Of a stretch of DNA of 64,000 nucleotides, positions 1 through 10,100 are shown piece after piece. The notes below the pieces were generated by a model, which saw only the letters and a program-made list of their open reading frames with translations, ran no database searches and was not told the origin of the DNA. Positions within the stretch are counted from its first letter, which is position 1. Each line of letters starts with the position of its first letter. Source of the DNA: AP-15 sp963772295 (lineage in GTDB: Bacteria; Pseudomonadota; Alphaproteobacteria; ATCC43930; CGMCC-115725); the NCBI GenBank assembly GCA_963772295.1, contig CAVYWO010000010.1:124001-188000 (forward strand). The letters are read 5' to 3'. The position numbers and the translations under genes were made by a program.

Positions 1-651
1 TCGATCATCGACATCGCGACCGCGATGTGGGCGGCGATCGGGATTTTAGCAAAGCTCGCCGAACGCCGAAAAACCGGCAAGGGCGGGGTCGTCGACACGT
101 CGCTCTACGAAACGACATTGGCCTGGATGAGCCTGCCGATCGCTTCCTATCTCGCCAGCGGCGAAATGCCGGCGCGGCACGGCTCGGGCATCGCGCAGGT
201 CGTGCCCTACCAGGCCTTTGCCGCCAGCGACGGCGATCTGATGGTGGCGGCCGGCAACGACAGCCTGTTTCGCCGGCTGGCCGATGCGATCGGCCGGCCG
301 AGCCTCGCCGCCGATCCGCGCTATCGGCGCAACGCGGACCGCGTGCTCAACCGCGGCAGCCTGATCCCGATTCTGGAAGGCGTCTTCGCGACCGAACCGA
401 TCGCGGTCTGGCGCACCCGGCTCGATCAGGCCGGGATCCCGAACGCGCCGATCCGCAGCATCGAAGAGGTGGTCGGGGATCCGCAGACGGCAGCGCTCGG
501 CATCATCCAGCGCTGGCCGGGGGACGCCGCGGCGGACCCGCTGTCGCTGGTCGGGGTGCCGCTCTCCTTTGACGGCGTCCGGCCGCCCTTCGATAAGCCG
601 GCGCCGCGGCTCGGCGCCGACGATGCAACGTTCCTCGCTCCCGCGACATGA
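1..651 (+). CDS. CaiB/BaiF (class III) CoA-transferase, C-terminal part
   Basis: The frame is open to base 1, so the start lies outside the window. About 216 residues remain of a family that is usually near 400, i.e. the C-terminal half. Family-like segments visible are VVDTSLYETTLAWM, GSGIAQVVPYQAF and AGIPNAPIRSIEEV. Enzymes of this family move CoA between carboxylic acids and acyl-CoA esters in the cytoplasm. The catalytic Asp is usually in the missing half, so neither substrate nor activity can be judged. The TGA stop (649-651) overlaps the ATG of the following lipoprotein gene, which suggests translational coupling, although no functional link is obvious. Confidence 0.85.
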   Translation, partial: SIIDIATAMWAAIGILAKLAERRKTGKGGVVDTSLYETTLAWMSLPIASYLASGEMPARHGSGIAQVVPYQAFAASDGDLMVAAGNDSLFRRLADAIGRPSLAADPRYRRNADRVLNRGSLIPILEGVFATEPIAVWRTRLDQAGIPNAPIRSIEEVVGDPQTAALGIIQRWPGDAAADPLSLVGVPLSFDGVRPPFDKPAPRLGADDATFLAPAT

Positions 652-1433
652 CCCCGCGGCGGAGCCTTGCCGCGCTGCTGTCGGGCGCGGCGCTTTTTGC
701 CTGCGCCCCGTTGCTGCCGCCGGCATCGCCCGCGCCGACAGCCGACGCGGTAGAGCCGGCGCAGGCGGCGGTGAGCGGGCCCGTGGCGCCGGCATCGCCC
801 GCGCCGACAGCCGACGCGGTAGAGCCCGCGCCGGCGGCGGTGAGCGGGCCCGTGGCGCCGGCATCGCCCGCGCCGACAGCCGACGCGGTCCAGCCGGCAC
901 CGGCGGCGGTGAGCGGGCCCGTGGCGCGGTTCATCGGCTTTGTCGGCCCGCGGGTGCAGCACGACCCGCCGTTTCTCGGCGTCCCCTACACCAATTTCTA
1001 TTGCCTGCGCAGCTTTCTCGACCGGCAGACCGGCGAGACCGCGCACCAGCTTTACGTCGCCGACAGCTATTTCGGCGACAAGCGCGGCTGGGAGGCGGCC
1101 CACGATGCGGCCGGCAACGCGCTGCCCTTTGCCGCGATCGGCAGCAACGAGATCGCTTGTGACAACGGCTGCGCTTACGCCGAGGAATTCGCCGCGACGA
1201 TCCCGGCGGCGGCCCTGCAGGCGAGCACCAACGGCCTCGCGGTGACCTTCACCGCCCGCTCCGGCAAGACGATGACGATCGCGCTTTCCGGCGAAGCGAT
1301 CGCGAACCAGCTCGCCGTGGTCGATGCTGCGCGCCGCCGGGTAGGACCGGCGGCCGATCAGGCCACCTTGGCCTCGACCCCGGAAGCGGCGCGGACGAGC
1401 ACGACTTTTTCCGCCGATCTGCCAAAAAAGTGA
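648..1433 (+). CDS. putative lipoprotein with three tandem Ala/Pro-rich repeats
   Basis: A 261-residue protein. The N-terminus is basic (MTPRRS), then a hydrophobic stretch ends in LFAC, a plausible lipobox with Cys19 as the lipidated residue, so export to a membrane is inferred. Residues about 25-93 are three near-identical 23-residue Pro/Ala/Val repeats that look like a flexible linker. The rest is a globular domain with four Cys (YNFYCLRSF-like region and CDNGCAY) that I do not recognise. The start overlaps the upstream stop (ATGA). The last 76 bases overlap the 3' end of the convergent DUF364 gene. Function unknown. Confidence 0.7.
   Translation: MTPRRSLAALLSGAALFACAPLLPPASPAPTADAVEPAQAAVSGPVAPASPAPTADAVEPAPAAVSGPVAPASPAPTADAVQPAPAAVSGPVARFIGFVGPRVQHDPPFLGVPYTNFYCLRSFLDRQTGETAHQLYVADSYFGDKRGWEAAHDAAGNALPFAAIGSNEIACDNGCAYAEEFAATIPAAALQASTNGLAVTFTARSGKTMTIALSGEAIANQLAVVDAARRRVGPAADQATLASTPEAARTSTTFSADLPKK
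722..928 (+). repeat. three tandem 69-bp coding repeats
   Basis: Copies start at 722, 791 and 860 with an exact 69-base period (23 codons). They differ by only a few bases, e.g. tagagccggc against tccagccggc. The period keeps the frame, so copy-number change by slippage would only lengthen or shorten the lipoprotein linker. Confidence 0.9.
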
Positions 1434-2233
1434 TAGCCCGATCCGCCCTCGGCCAAGAGGTCGAGGAAGGCGTCGGGCTCCCAGATCCGGATCGAGCCCA
1501 GCACGTCGGCGCCGCGGGCGAGAAAGGCGTCGGGCAGCATGCCGACGGTCGGGCCGACGACGGCGACGCGGGCCTCGGCCCGGGCCAGGGCCAGCAGATC
1601 CTCGAGCGTGGCGTTGACCAAGGTCGCGCCGGTAATCAGCACCACATCGGCCTCCGGCACGATCTGCGCCGCCTCCGCCGCCGGGCGAAAGAACGGCAGC
1701 TCGTCGGCTTTGAGGGTTGCCGGGTCCTGCTCGAGCACGACAAAGGATTGCCGGCGCCGCTTCAGCTCCTTGAGGAACGGAACAAAGGCGCCGACCACGA
1801 CGACCTTGTCGCCATGGCGGATTTCGGCCGCGTCGAAGGCGTCGACGCCGGCGATCAGCGTGACGCCGGGATGCGGCCGGCGCCGCCAGCAGCAATCGGC
1901 GAGCGCATTGACCGCGGCGATCCCGACGGCGCGCCGGATGCCGTGGCCGGAGAGCGCCTCGCGCGCCAGCTCGCCGGCCGGCCGGCCCTTGAGCTTGCCG
2001 GGAAACGGCATCGCCAGCGCCGAACTCGGGCAGCAAACCGTATGCGCGAGGGTCGCGAGCGGCGTCGCGCAGGCGCCGGCGACGCCGTTGTCGAGCTTGA
2101 CCCCGGTGAAGAACAGCCCGACCACGACCCGATCGACCCTGATCGCCTCGAGGCCGGGACCGAGGATGCCGCCGATCGCCGCAATCGTCTCGGCGAGGAT
2201 CGGACTACCCATGCTCTCGTTCGTTCGGTCCAT
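1358..2233 (-). CDS. DUF4213/DUF364 family protein (putative metal-chelation Rossmann-like)
   Basis: A 291-residue cytoplasmic protein matching in layout the DUF4213 N-terminal plus DUF364 C-terminal family. The N-terminal half contains FFTGVKLDNGVAGACATPL and a Cys pair (HTVCCPSS). The C-terminal half is Rossmann-like (KVVVVGAFVPFL, VVLITGATLVNATLEDLL, VAVVGPTVGMLPDAF). Related proteins are thought to bind metals or cofactors, but no reaction is established. I chose ATG 2233 (MDRTNES); another ATG lies 21 bases downstream, and the longer upstream frame looks non-coding. Convergent with the lipoprotein gene, overlapping it by 76 bases. Confidence 0.75.
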   Translation of the reverse strand: MDRTNESMGSPILAETIAAIGGILGPGLEAIRVDRVVVGLFFTGVKLDNGVAGACATPLATLAHTVCCPSSALAMPFPGKLKGRPAGELAREALSGHGIRRAVGIAAVNALADCCWRRRPHPGVTLIAGVDAFDAAEIRHGDKVVVVGAFVPFLKELKRRRQSFVVLEQDPATLKADELPFFRPAAEAAQIVPEADVVLITGATLVNATLEDLLALARAEARVAVVGPTVGMLPDAFLARGADVLGSIRIWEPDAFLDLLAEGGSGYHFFGRSAEKVVLVRAASGVEAKVA

Positions 2234-2312
2234 AGTGCTGCCCGCCAAGCGTGATATCCGAAAGATAGATCGGGCGGCGCCGGCGGCAAGCGCTATGCCG
2301 GCGCGGCGCCGG

Positions 2313-3041
2313 TCAGGCGACGACCGCGACCGGACTGCCGATCTCGAGCCCCAGCGCCGCGTCCGCCCGGCCGCCATTGACCGCGACCTCGGCGAGCCCA
2401 TTGCCGTTCTCGTACCAGAAGGCCTGGCCCGGCGGGACGTCGGCAAAGGTTCGGGCTTGCGCCAGCAGCCGCCCGCCGGCCGCGAGACGCGCGCCTCCCG
2501 GCAGGGCGGCGGCGCGGATTCCGGTCATGGCATTGCCGTAATGGTCGAGATAGACAATCTCGGGCAACTCGTCCGGCCAATACGCCCGCCGTTCGATTTC
2601 ATACGCATCGAGCCAATCGGACGGCGCCGCGTCGCGCGCCAATCGCGCCGCGACCGGGGCGAACAGGTCGCGACCGTGGAAGCTTGCCGACAGCCCCGGC
2701 GGGCGCCAGCAGATCCGCCGGAAGCGGATGGTTTTGGCGCGCCGCACGACCAGTTCGAAGAGGCCGTTGTCGGGGCCGACATAGCGCCGACCATCGGCCT
2801 CGACGACGATCGCCGCGCGGCTGCCGCCGACACCCGGATCGACGACCGCGAGCAGGACGCTGCCGGGCGGAAACCACGCGGCATAGGCGGCGAGCAGATA
2901 GGCCGAAGGCTTGGGCCTCGCCGCCGGCGCATCGGCGAACAAATCGACGACCGGCACGCCGGGTGCCTCGCGATAGAGCACCGCCTTCATTTGGCCGACA
3001 TAGGGGCCGGCAACCCCGAAATCGGTGAACAGCACGATCAT
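2313..3041 (-). CDS. SAM hydroxide adenosyltransferase / SAM hydrolase (DUF62)
   Basis: A 242-residue protein of the SAM_adeno_trans family, which splits S-adenosylmethionine with water or hydroxide to give adenosine and methionine. Signature segments are FTDFG at the N-terminus, GPYVGQMKAVL, the DPGVGG loop, the VGPDNGLF segment and SFHGRDLFAP; the Asp/His/Arg set of these segments is the known active site. The start is fixed by a good ribosome-binding site (GAGGGAG) just before ATG 3041. Length is normal for the family. It lies downstream of the DUF364 gene's start on the same strand with about 80 bases between. Confidence 0.88.
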   Translation of the reverse strand: MIVLFTDFGVAGPYVGQMKAVLYREAPGVPVVDLFADAPAARPKPSAYLLAAYAAWFPPGSVLLAVVDPGVGGSRAAIVVEADGRRYVGPDNGLFELVVRRAKTIRFRRICWRPPGLSASFHGRDLFAPVAARLARDAAPSDWLDAYEIERRAYWPDELPEIVYLDHYGNAMTGIRAAALPGGARLAAGGRLLAQARTFADVPPGQAFWYENGNGLAEVAVNGGRADAALGLEIGSPVAVVA

Positions 3042-3306
3042 GCTCCCTCTCTCACACAGCCTGGTCGTGTCTTGCGGCTTCGACCGCTTCACGAGACGCG
3101 CGAGCCATGACCTGCTTCCTCCATCATCGTCAGCAGCCCTACGCCGAAACCGGCCGTGCCTAGATCTCTCGCATTACCTGAGCATACGAGATCAGCGCAA
3201 ACAGTGTGATACCTCCGACCACATTGCCGAGGCGGCCTCGGGTGGCGCAATGTTGTATCCCAACTGGCGTTTTCGCTGGTTCGCCGGGGCGGCCGACCGT
3301 ATAATC

Positions 3307-4608
3307 ATGACATTTATCGGAGCAGGACGTTTGGCGCGCCGATTTCCGAAAACGACCTCGGCTGTGGCGCTCCTCGTGCTGGTCGCGTTGCCGGCGAAGG
3401 GCGCGGCGGCCAGCCCGAGCTTGGCCACCCTCTTCAGCTTTACCGAGCCGGCCAGCGGACAGGAACCGCGGGGCGGGCTGCTGTTAGGCCGTTCCGGTGT
3501 ACTCTACGGGACGACATCTGGCGGCGGCAGCAGTTGCGGTTGCGGCACGGTGTTCGCGCTTACCCCGCCGACAAGAAGGGTCGGCGCTTGGACCGAGACC
3601 GTACTGCATCGGTTCGACGGTGCCGACGGCAGTGGCCCGGTCGGCGATCTCGTTTCCGACGCCTCGGGCGCGCTTTACGGAACGACGCCCACAGGGGGCA
3701 AGTTCGACCACGGCGCGGTATTCCGGCTGGCGCCGCCCTCAACGCCCGGCGCACCCTGGACCGAAATCGTACTACACAGCTTCACCGCGCTGGCCGACGG
3801 AAATGATCCCGGCCCGCGCGTAATCCTCGACAAATCCGGAAGTCTCTATGGTGTCACCCAGTTCAACAGCACCGGCGCCGGAAACGTGTTCGAGTTGCAC
3901 GCCGTCCCGGATGGTCTCTGGCAGTTCGATGTGCTCTGGACATTTGGTGGCGACGGGGATGGCGCCAACCCGCTCGGCGGCCTGATTTTCGGCAAAGACG
4001 GTGCGCTCTACGGCACGACCTATGGCGGCGGCGCCTTTGGTACCGGCGCCGTGTTCCGTCTTGCGCCGCCGACGGGCGCGGGCGGCACCTGGAGCGAACA
4101 GGTCATCTACAGTTTTCCGGCATTGCGCGGTGGCGGCGCCAACCCTTATGACGGCCTGGTCGCGAACATAACCGGCGCGCTCTTCGGTACGACGTTCATC
4201 GGTGGCAAATACGACGACGGGGTCGCCTTCGAGCTGCAGCCCTCCGCTAAACCCCGCAGGTGGACGGAGTTGGTCCTGCATAGTTTTGCCGATAACGGTA
4301 GCGACGGGTTCAATCCGGTGGCCCCGCTCGCGTTCGGGCGGTCCGGCGAGCTCTACGGCACGACGCCCGTCGGCGGCCTCAGCGATGCCGGGACGGTGTT
4401 CGAACTGCTGCCGCCATCACATGCCGGGACTACCTGGACCGAGAAGGTGCTTTGGAGCTTCCACGGCCTGCCGGTTGGCGGCAGTGGTCCGACCGGCGGT
4501 CTGATCCGGGATCCGGCGGGCGCGCTCTACGGTACAACACAGCTCGGTGGCGAAAACTGCACGCCGCCGACCGGTTGCGGCGGTACGGTATTCATGCTGT
4601 TGCCTTGA
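3307..4608 (+). CDS. secreted GloVer-repeat protein (TIGR03803 type), copy 1
   Basis: About 433 residues with an N-terminal signal peptide (RLARRF, then AVALLVLVALPAKGAAA) and seven repeats built on LYGTT-x(3)-GG-x(4)-G-[TA]VF-x-L-x-PP, followed by W-x-E-x-VL-x-SF. This is the Gloeobacter/Verrucomicrobia 'choice-of-anchor tandem repeat GloVer' family. Seven repeats could form a beta-propeller (inference). The role is unknown but is presumably extracellular. ATG 3307 was chosen because it places the signal peptide correctly; ATG 3250 is an alternative. A closely related gene follows after 36 bases, so the two are tandem paralogs probably co-transcribed. Confidence 0.8.
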   Translation: MTFIGAGRLARRFPKTTSAVALLVLVALPAKGAAASPSLATLFSFTEPASGQEPRGGLLLGRSGVLYGTTSGGGSSCGCGTVFALTPPTRRVGAWTETVLHRFDGADGSGPVGDLVSDASGALYGTTPTGGKFDHGAVFRLAPPSTPGAPWTEIVLHSFTALADGNDPGPRVILDKSGSLYGVTQFNSTGAGNVFELHAVPDGLWQFDVLWTFGGDGDGANPLGGLIFGKDGALYGTTYGGGAFGTGAVFRLAPPTGAGGTWSEQVIYSFPALRGGGANPYDGLVANITGALFGTTFIGGKYDDGVAFELQPSAKPRRWTELVLHSFADNGSDGFNPVAPLAFGRSGELYGTTPVGGLSDAGTVFELLPPSHAGTTWTEKVLWSFHGLPVGGSGPTGGLIRDPAGALYGTTQLGGENCTPPTGCGGTVFMLLP

Positions 4609-4644
4609 ACTCGGATTGCCGTGGGTCATTTCGACAGGCCATCT

Positions 4645-5937
4645 ATGCACAAATTCGGAACCATCCCAAAGCCGGTGTGCGCGGCACTTCTACTTTTGCT
4701 CGCGCTTCTCCCGCAGCCGTCGGCCGGCGCGCAGCTGACAACACTCTTTGACTTCCCAGGCACCTCTCCAAGCTCGGCGGGCGGAATAATTCCGCTCGGT
4801 GCGCCGCTGTTCGATGCCAGCGGTGCGGTCTACGGGACGACCTCGCTCGGCGGCACCGGCTGCAAGCCGCTCGGCTGCGGCACAGTATTCAAATTGACAC
4901 CGCCAACCACGGCCCGCGGCCGATGGCAGGAGTTGGTGCTCTACAGTTTCCGCGGCGGCTATCTCTGCGGGCAGAAGGTCTGCTTCGACGGCGACGGACC
5001 CGCCGGCGACTTGGTGACCGATTCCTCCGGAACGCTCTACGGCACGACGGTGCAAGGCGGCACCGACAATGAAGGCACGGTGTTCAAGCTGTCGCCGCCG
5101 ACCAAGCCCGGCGGGAAGTGGTCCGATACCGTGCTGCACAGCTTCACCGGCAATCCCGGCGGCGACGGCGGCATGCCCGGTCCAAGCCTGGTTTTCGACC
5201 GCGGTGCGCTTTACGGCGTCACCGCCAATACCGTGTTTCAACTTCTGCCGCCCAATCCTTCGAACCCTGTCTGGGCGCTGAACGTGTTGGCTGATTTCAG
5301 TGGTGCCGGTCCCGTCGGTGGAGTCACTTTCGCTAAAAGCGGCGTCCTCTATGGCGCGCTGTCGGCGGGCACTGGAGCTGTCAATGGGGCAATATTCAGC
5401 CTGACCCCGCCCGCTCAACCCGGCGGCGCCTGGGCCGAGAAGCTCATCTACAGCTTTCCGCCGAACGGGAGCGGCGGCATCAATCCGGCCGGCGGCGTGA
5501 TAATCAGTCCGGCAGGCACCTTGTTTGGCACGACTTGCGACGGCGGTACCGATAATGACGGGGTCGTGTTCGCGTTGACCCCGCCGCCGAGCAGCAACCG
5601 TGCCTGGAGCGAGAAGGTGCTGCACAGCTTCACGCCATCACCCGACGGCCGTTTCCCGAATGCGCCGCTTACCTTCGGCCGGTCTGGTGCGCTGTACGGG
5701 GCGACCAGTACCGGCGGCGCGTCCGGCCAATTCGGCACCGTGTTCGAGGCACTGCCGCCGCCGGCCGCAAACACCCGCTGGAGCGAAAAGGTGCTGTGGA
5801 GCTTTCAGGGTGTCAGGCCCGAGGCGAGCGCTCCCAATGCACCAGTGATCGTTGACACGGCAGGGACCATCTACGGTTTCACTGCCCAGGGTGGCGCTCA
5901 CTGCCAATGCGGCACATTCTATATGCTGGCGCCATGA
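4645..5937 (+). CDS. secreted GloVer-repeat protein (TIGR03803 type), copy 2
   Basis: About 430 residues. The signal peptide is MHKFG plus a Leu-rich core (AALLLLLALL) ending PSAGA. It again has seven repeats (VYGTTSLGG, LYGTTVQGG, LYGVTANT, LYGALSAGT, LFGTTCDGG, LYGATSTGG, IYGFTAQGG). The third and fourth repeats are the most degenerate in both paralogs, so the duplication probably involved the whole gene. ATG 4645 fits the signal peptide; a GTG at 4621 would also be in frame. No anchor domain was recognised. Function unknown, probably cell-surface or secreted. Confidence 0.8.
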   Translation: MHKFGTIPKPVCAALLLLLALLPQPSAGAQLTTLFDFPGTSPSSAGGIIPLGAPLFDASGAVYGTTSLGGTGCKPLGCGTVFKLTPPTTARGRWQELVLYSFRGGYLCGQKVCFDGDGPAGDLVTDSSGTLYGTTVQGGTDNEGTVFKLSPPTKPGGKWSDTVLHSFTGNPGGDGGMPGPSLVFDRGALYGVTANTVFQLLPPNPSNPVWALNVLADFSGAGPVGGVTFAKSGVLYGALSAGTGAVNGAIFSLTPPAQPGGAWAEKLIYSFPPNGSGGINPAGGVIISPAGTLFGTTCDGGTDNDGVVFALTPPPSSNRAWSEKVLHSFTPSPDGRFPNAPLTFGRSGALYGATSTGGASGQFGTVFEALPPPAANTRWSEKVLWSFQGVRPEASAPNAPVIVDTAGTIYGFTAQGGAHCQCGTFYMLAP

Positions 5938-6035
5938 TGTCAGCAGTGCTACCGGCGTTAAAGGGATTGTGAACAACCCGCGCTGCCCCCGACCGCAAAG
6001 GCGGCAAAGCTGCCTTACCCTGCCGCTCGGCTTAA

Positions 6036-6250
6036 CAGGGTGCGGAAAAACTCGGCCGTCATTCCGGGACGGCCCGTCAGGGCCGGGCCCGGCCCCCGGG
6101 TTACGCTGGCGACGGTCCGTCGGTCCTCAGCCCGGGGGCAAGAACACGGGCCAAGCCATTGATTGCACAACCCCGTGTTCATGGATTCCGGATTCGCGGG
6201 CAAAGCCCGCGCTCCGGAATGACAATCTTCTAGCGTTTTTCTGCACCTTG
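6036..6250. mobile_element. short inverted-repeat element, family A, copy 1 (215 bp)
   Basis: Left end CAGGGTGCGGAAAAA (6036-6050), right end TTTTTCTGCACCTTG (6236-6250), flanked by a perfect TTAA duplication (6032-6035 and 6251-6254). No open frame of its own. The interior holds the GTCATTCCGG...CCGGAATGAC inverted pair typical of dispersed alphaproteobacterial repeats. Same family as 10831-11078 and 47364-47539. The right-hand TTAA provides the TAA stop of the gene at 6251-7012. Confidence 0.85.
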
Positions 6251-7012
6251 TTAAGGGATCGTGTCCAGCTTCGGATCGTAGGACGCCGACCAAATCAGGT
6301 GGTCCCCAAGCGTACATTGGGCGTCGGCCCCAGTCAGCTGGAAGATGCCCCAGAACACCGGACAGGAACATTGTGCGAAGCCTGAGCTGGTCATTTGGCA
6401 CGGCGCCGTCATGCACCCGGCATAAGGCGCCTTCGGGCAAATCGTCAGCGCCGGCTTGTTCGGCGCAATTAGGTGCGACTCGGCGAGAATCGATGCTTGG
6501 CCTGTGCTGAAGGTCGAGATGACGTCGGCGCCCGGGATCAACTTGCCTTCCTTGATCGCCTTGCAGACCGGCGCCTTGTCCGGGGTCCGAGCGCAAGCGC
6601 TGCCGTCGGCGCCGCATACTTTTACGGTTTCCTGATACACCCGGTAATTCAGTATTCCGGTTATCAGCACGTAATTCCGACCCCTCTGCACCGTGCATTT
6701 ACAGTCGGCAAAGCGGCCGTCAGGGCTATGTTTGCACGGCAGCGGCTCGGGCCCGGAAGCGAAGCATAAGGCATACTGGCCGGTGCACGGCAGGAAGTTC
6801 GAGGCCTCCTCTTGCGTATCGCGATAATTCGGGCCGTAATTCGTTGACCAATTCTTTGAAAAATCCCAGAACGCCTGCGAGTTCGGCACGAAGTGGACGG
6901 CGGCGCCGCTCGCGGCGGCGTCATCGGCGGGCGGCGCATAGGCGGGCGTCGAAGCGAGGCAAAGCCCAAGCAGCACGACAGCAAAGAACGAGGTCACCTG
7001 TTTTGGTCTCAT
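6251..7012 (-). CDS. secreted Cys-rich protein of unknown function
   Basis: 253 residues, starting at ATG 7012 behind AAGGGGA. A clear signal peptide (MRPKQV, then FFAVVLLGLCLAS, cut after AYA) implies periplasmic or extracellular location. The mature part has about 14 Cys in spaced pairs (KCTVQRG, CGADGSACA, CPKAPYAGCMTAPC, CSCPVFWG), suggesting disulfides. I do not recognise the family. The stop codon TAA lies within the TTAA target duplication of the adjacent element, so the insertion point is exactly the end of this gene. Confidence 0.65.
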   Translation of the reverse strand: MRPKQVTSFFAVVLLGLCLASTPAYAPPADDAAASGAAVHFVPNSQAFWDFSKNWSTNYGPNYRDTQEEASNFLPCTGQYALCFASGPEPLPCKHSPDGRFADCKCTVQRGRNYVLITGILNYRVYQETVKVCGADGSACARTPDKAPVCKAIKEGKLIPGADVISTFSTGQASILAESHLIAPNKPALTICPKAPYAGCMTAPCQMTSSGFAQCSCPVFWGIFQLTGADAQCTLGDHLIWSASYDPKLDTIP

Positions 7013-7177
7013 GAAAATCCCCTTCTGCGATGACCGCGGCTCGACGAACACTCGACAGCCGCCGGCGCTCCGAGACGTCCGTCGACCGGCTGACTTCATC
7101 GAGGACGTAAAAAGGGATGCGTCAGAACGTCGTCAGAGGCTGTCTCGAAACTCGCCGAAGCGCCGGTAACCACCAGC

Positions 7178-10100
7178 TTACCCGAGCTCTTCAAGCAGCG
7201 CCTTGGCCTCCTTGAGGTCGAGCGTGTCGAAGCCCTCGGTGAACCAGCCGTAGACCGGGGCGAGCAGATCGCGCGCCTGGGCAGGCTTGCCTTGATCCCG
7301 CCATAGCCGGGCGAGGCTCGTGGCGGCGCGCAATTCCCACGACTTTGCCTCTTGCGAACGGGCCCGCTCGATCGCCCGCCGATAGGAAACTTCGGCCTGA
7401 TCCGGAGCGCTCGGGTGCCGCCGGAGGAACAAATCGCCCATCAACCGGTGGACCTCCGGCTCCCATTGGGCGTCGCCGGTGCGCTCGAAGTGCACGACCG
7501 CGGCCTCGAGCGCCGTCAGGGCTTCATCGGCATTCCCTCGTTTTTCAAGGCATTCCGCAAATAGAACGTGCAACAAACCCAGGTGCAACTCGACCTCCAT
7601 CCTTCGCAGCTCGGCCAGAGCGCTCCTGAAAGCTTCTATGCGATCGTCTCCGCACTGCCCCGTTACCCAAGCGTCGTGCCAGATTTCGAGCATCGAACCC
7701 CACGCGCACTCATACGCAAACCCCTGCTCCCTGGCGACCGCCAGATACTCTTTGGTACGCGCGGCCATCAGCTCGGGTTCCCTCAGCTGGATCCTGAGCC
7801 AAGCCTCCCACCGCAAAGCGAAGCACAGGCTGAACGCATGAGCCACCGTCCGGCCCATCGAGAGGGCGGCGAGCCCCCGCTCGGACGCGCGCTCGGGGTA
7901 GCCGAGGGTCCACAGGGCCTGCGCCTCAAGAACCAGGGCCCGCATGGCCGGGTCTATCATGAAAATCTTTGGCCCGCGGTGCCGCTCCGGGTCGTACAGG
8001 GCCCGCACCCGAGCGGCGTGAGACAGCGCATCCGTGTAGCGTCCGGAGTAGAAGCAAGTGCTGCAAGCGGCGTATTCGGCAAGCAAACGGAAGTCATCGC
8101 TCCCGAGCTTTGCCGCGAGGTCGAAAAGCTCCCGGGAAAGCTCCGACGCGGTCTCCATATCCGGTCGAGTCAAGTGATACAGCCACAACCCCACGAGGCT
8201 GCGAAAGAGCTCAGGGGTCTCGCCGGCGCCCGCGCACAACTCCTTGGCTCGGGCGTAGGCGGCCTGCGCCTCGACAGATCCCCACCCTCGTACGGCAGTA
8301 AGGGGTGTGCCGAGCGCGAGGCGGAAGTCGATCTCCCGCGAGATCCGCTCGGACGATTCCGGCAGCGAATCGATCAGCTCGAGGCCCTTGGTCAAATGGG
8401 CGATCGCATCGGCATTGGCCGAGGCCGCCATCGCCCGCTCCGCGGCGCGGCGATATAAGCAATGGCCGGAGCGGGAAGCCCGGCGGCGGCGTAGTGATGT
8501 GCGACCAGCTCCGGCTGGGTCTCGGCCACTTCCGGGAACTCGCCTTCGAGCGCCTCGGCGATCCGGCCATGGAGCGTTCGCCGGCGCTCGCGCAATAGGC
8601 TGGCATAGGCCGCCTCCTGCACCAGCGCATGCTTGAAGGTGTAGACCGCCTGCGGGACCTCGCCGCGGCCGAACACCAGCTCCGAGCGGACGAGCCGGTC
8701 GAGAGCCTCCTGCAGCCGGTCATCGGGTTGTTGGGCCACGGCGCTGAGCAGGCGATAGGAGAACTCGCGGCCGATGGCGGCACCGATCTGGGCGACCTCT
8801 CGTACCGGCGTCAGCCGGTCGAGCCGGGCCATCAGCGAGTTCGTGCAGGGTGGTCGGGATCGCCAGCGGCGGCAGTGCGCCGTCGAGCGCGTAATGCCCG
8901 TCCTCCTCGCGCAGCAGGCCGCTCTCGATGATGGTCTTGGTCAGCTCCTCCAGGAACAATGGCACGCCGTCGGTGCGGGCGAGGATCTGCTCGAGGATCT
9001 CGGCCGGCAATGCCTTGCCGCCGGCAGACCGCTCGACCAGGGTCATGCCGTCGCGGCGGCCGAGGCGCGCGAGCGGCAGTGTGGTGACATGCGCGTCGGC
9101 GGGCCAGGGCGGGGCGAACTCCGGCCGCGCCGTGACGAGGAGCAGCAATGGCAGCGTTGATGCCCGCGCGATGGTCAGGGTCAACAGCTCGAGCGAGCTC
9201 GGGTCGATCCAATGCGGGTCCTCGAACAGCATCAGCACCGGCTGCCGCGCTGCCAGCCGCGCGATCTGCGCCAGCAGCGCCTCGAGCGTCTTCTCCTTGC
9301 GCCGCTGCGGCGTGAGGTCCGGGAGACGGTATTTGTCGCCGGTCGAAATCGACATCCGCTCGGCGATGAACCCGATCTCTTCGGCGCCGGCATTGGACAG
9401 GGCGAGCAAGGCTTCGAGCTTGGCCAGCCGCGCTTCCGCCATGTCCTCGCGCCTCATGCCCGCGGCGTGCTCGAGCTGGGTGATGAAGGGATGGAGCGCG
9501 CTCGCCTGATGGTGCGGCGAGCAGAAATAGCGCAGCCTGGTGTGCGGCTCGCCCGCGACCTGCTGCAGCATCGCCTGCGCGAGGCGCGATTTGCCGATGC
9601 CGGGTTCGCCGATCAGCACCACCACCCGGCCCTCGCCGGCCTTGGCCTGCTGCCAGCGGCGCGTTAACAGCGCCAGTTCCTCCTCGCGGCCGACGAGCGC
9701 GGTCGGCTCTCGCCCGTGCATGCCTCGAAGCGGCTCTCGGCGGCGCTCTCGCGCACCACCCGCGCGGCCACCACCGGCGCGCCCAAGCCCTTGAGCTCGA
9801 CGGCACCCAGATCCGCGTACTCGAACAGACCGCCGGTCAGCCGCCGCGTGCCCGGCGCGATCACCACGGTCCCCGGCTCGGCCAATGCCTGCAGCCGCGC
9901 CGCGAGGTTCGGCGTCTCGCCAACGACCCCGCGTTCCTGCGCTTCGCCCGAGCCAACGAGATCGCCCACGACGACGAGGCCCGTAGCAATGCCGACCCGC
10001 ACCGAGCACGATGCCGAACGCGCGGTGCGCGCGGCATTGAAGCTGGTGGAAAAAGTGGCCGGGCTCGACACCGTCGCGGCGCCACTGCAAGGTCGGCCCG

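Noticed and set aside
722..928. CRISPR-like array
   Set aside because: The 69-bp units are contiguous, lack spacers and are in-frame coding repeats of a lipoprotein.
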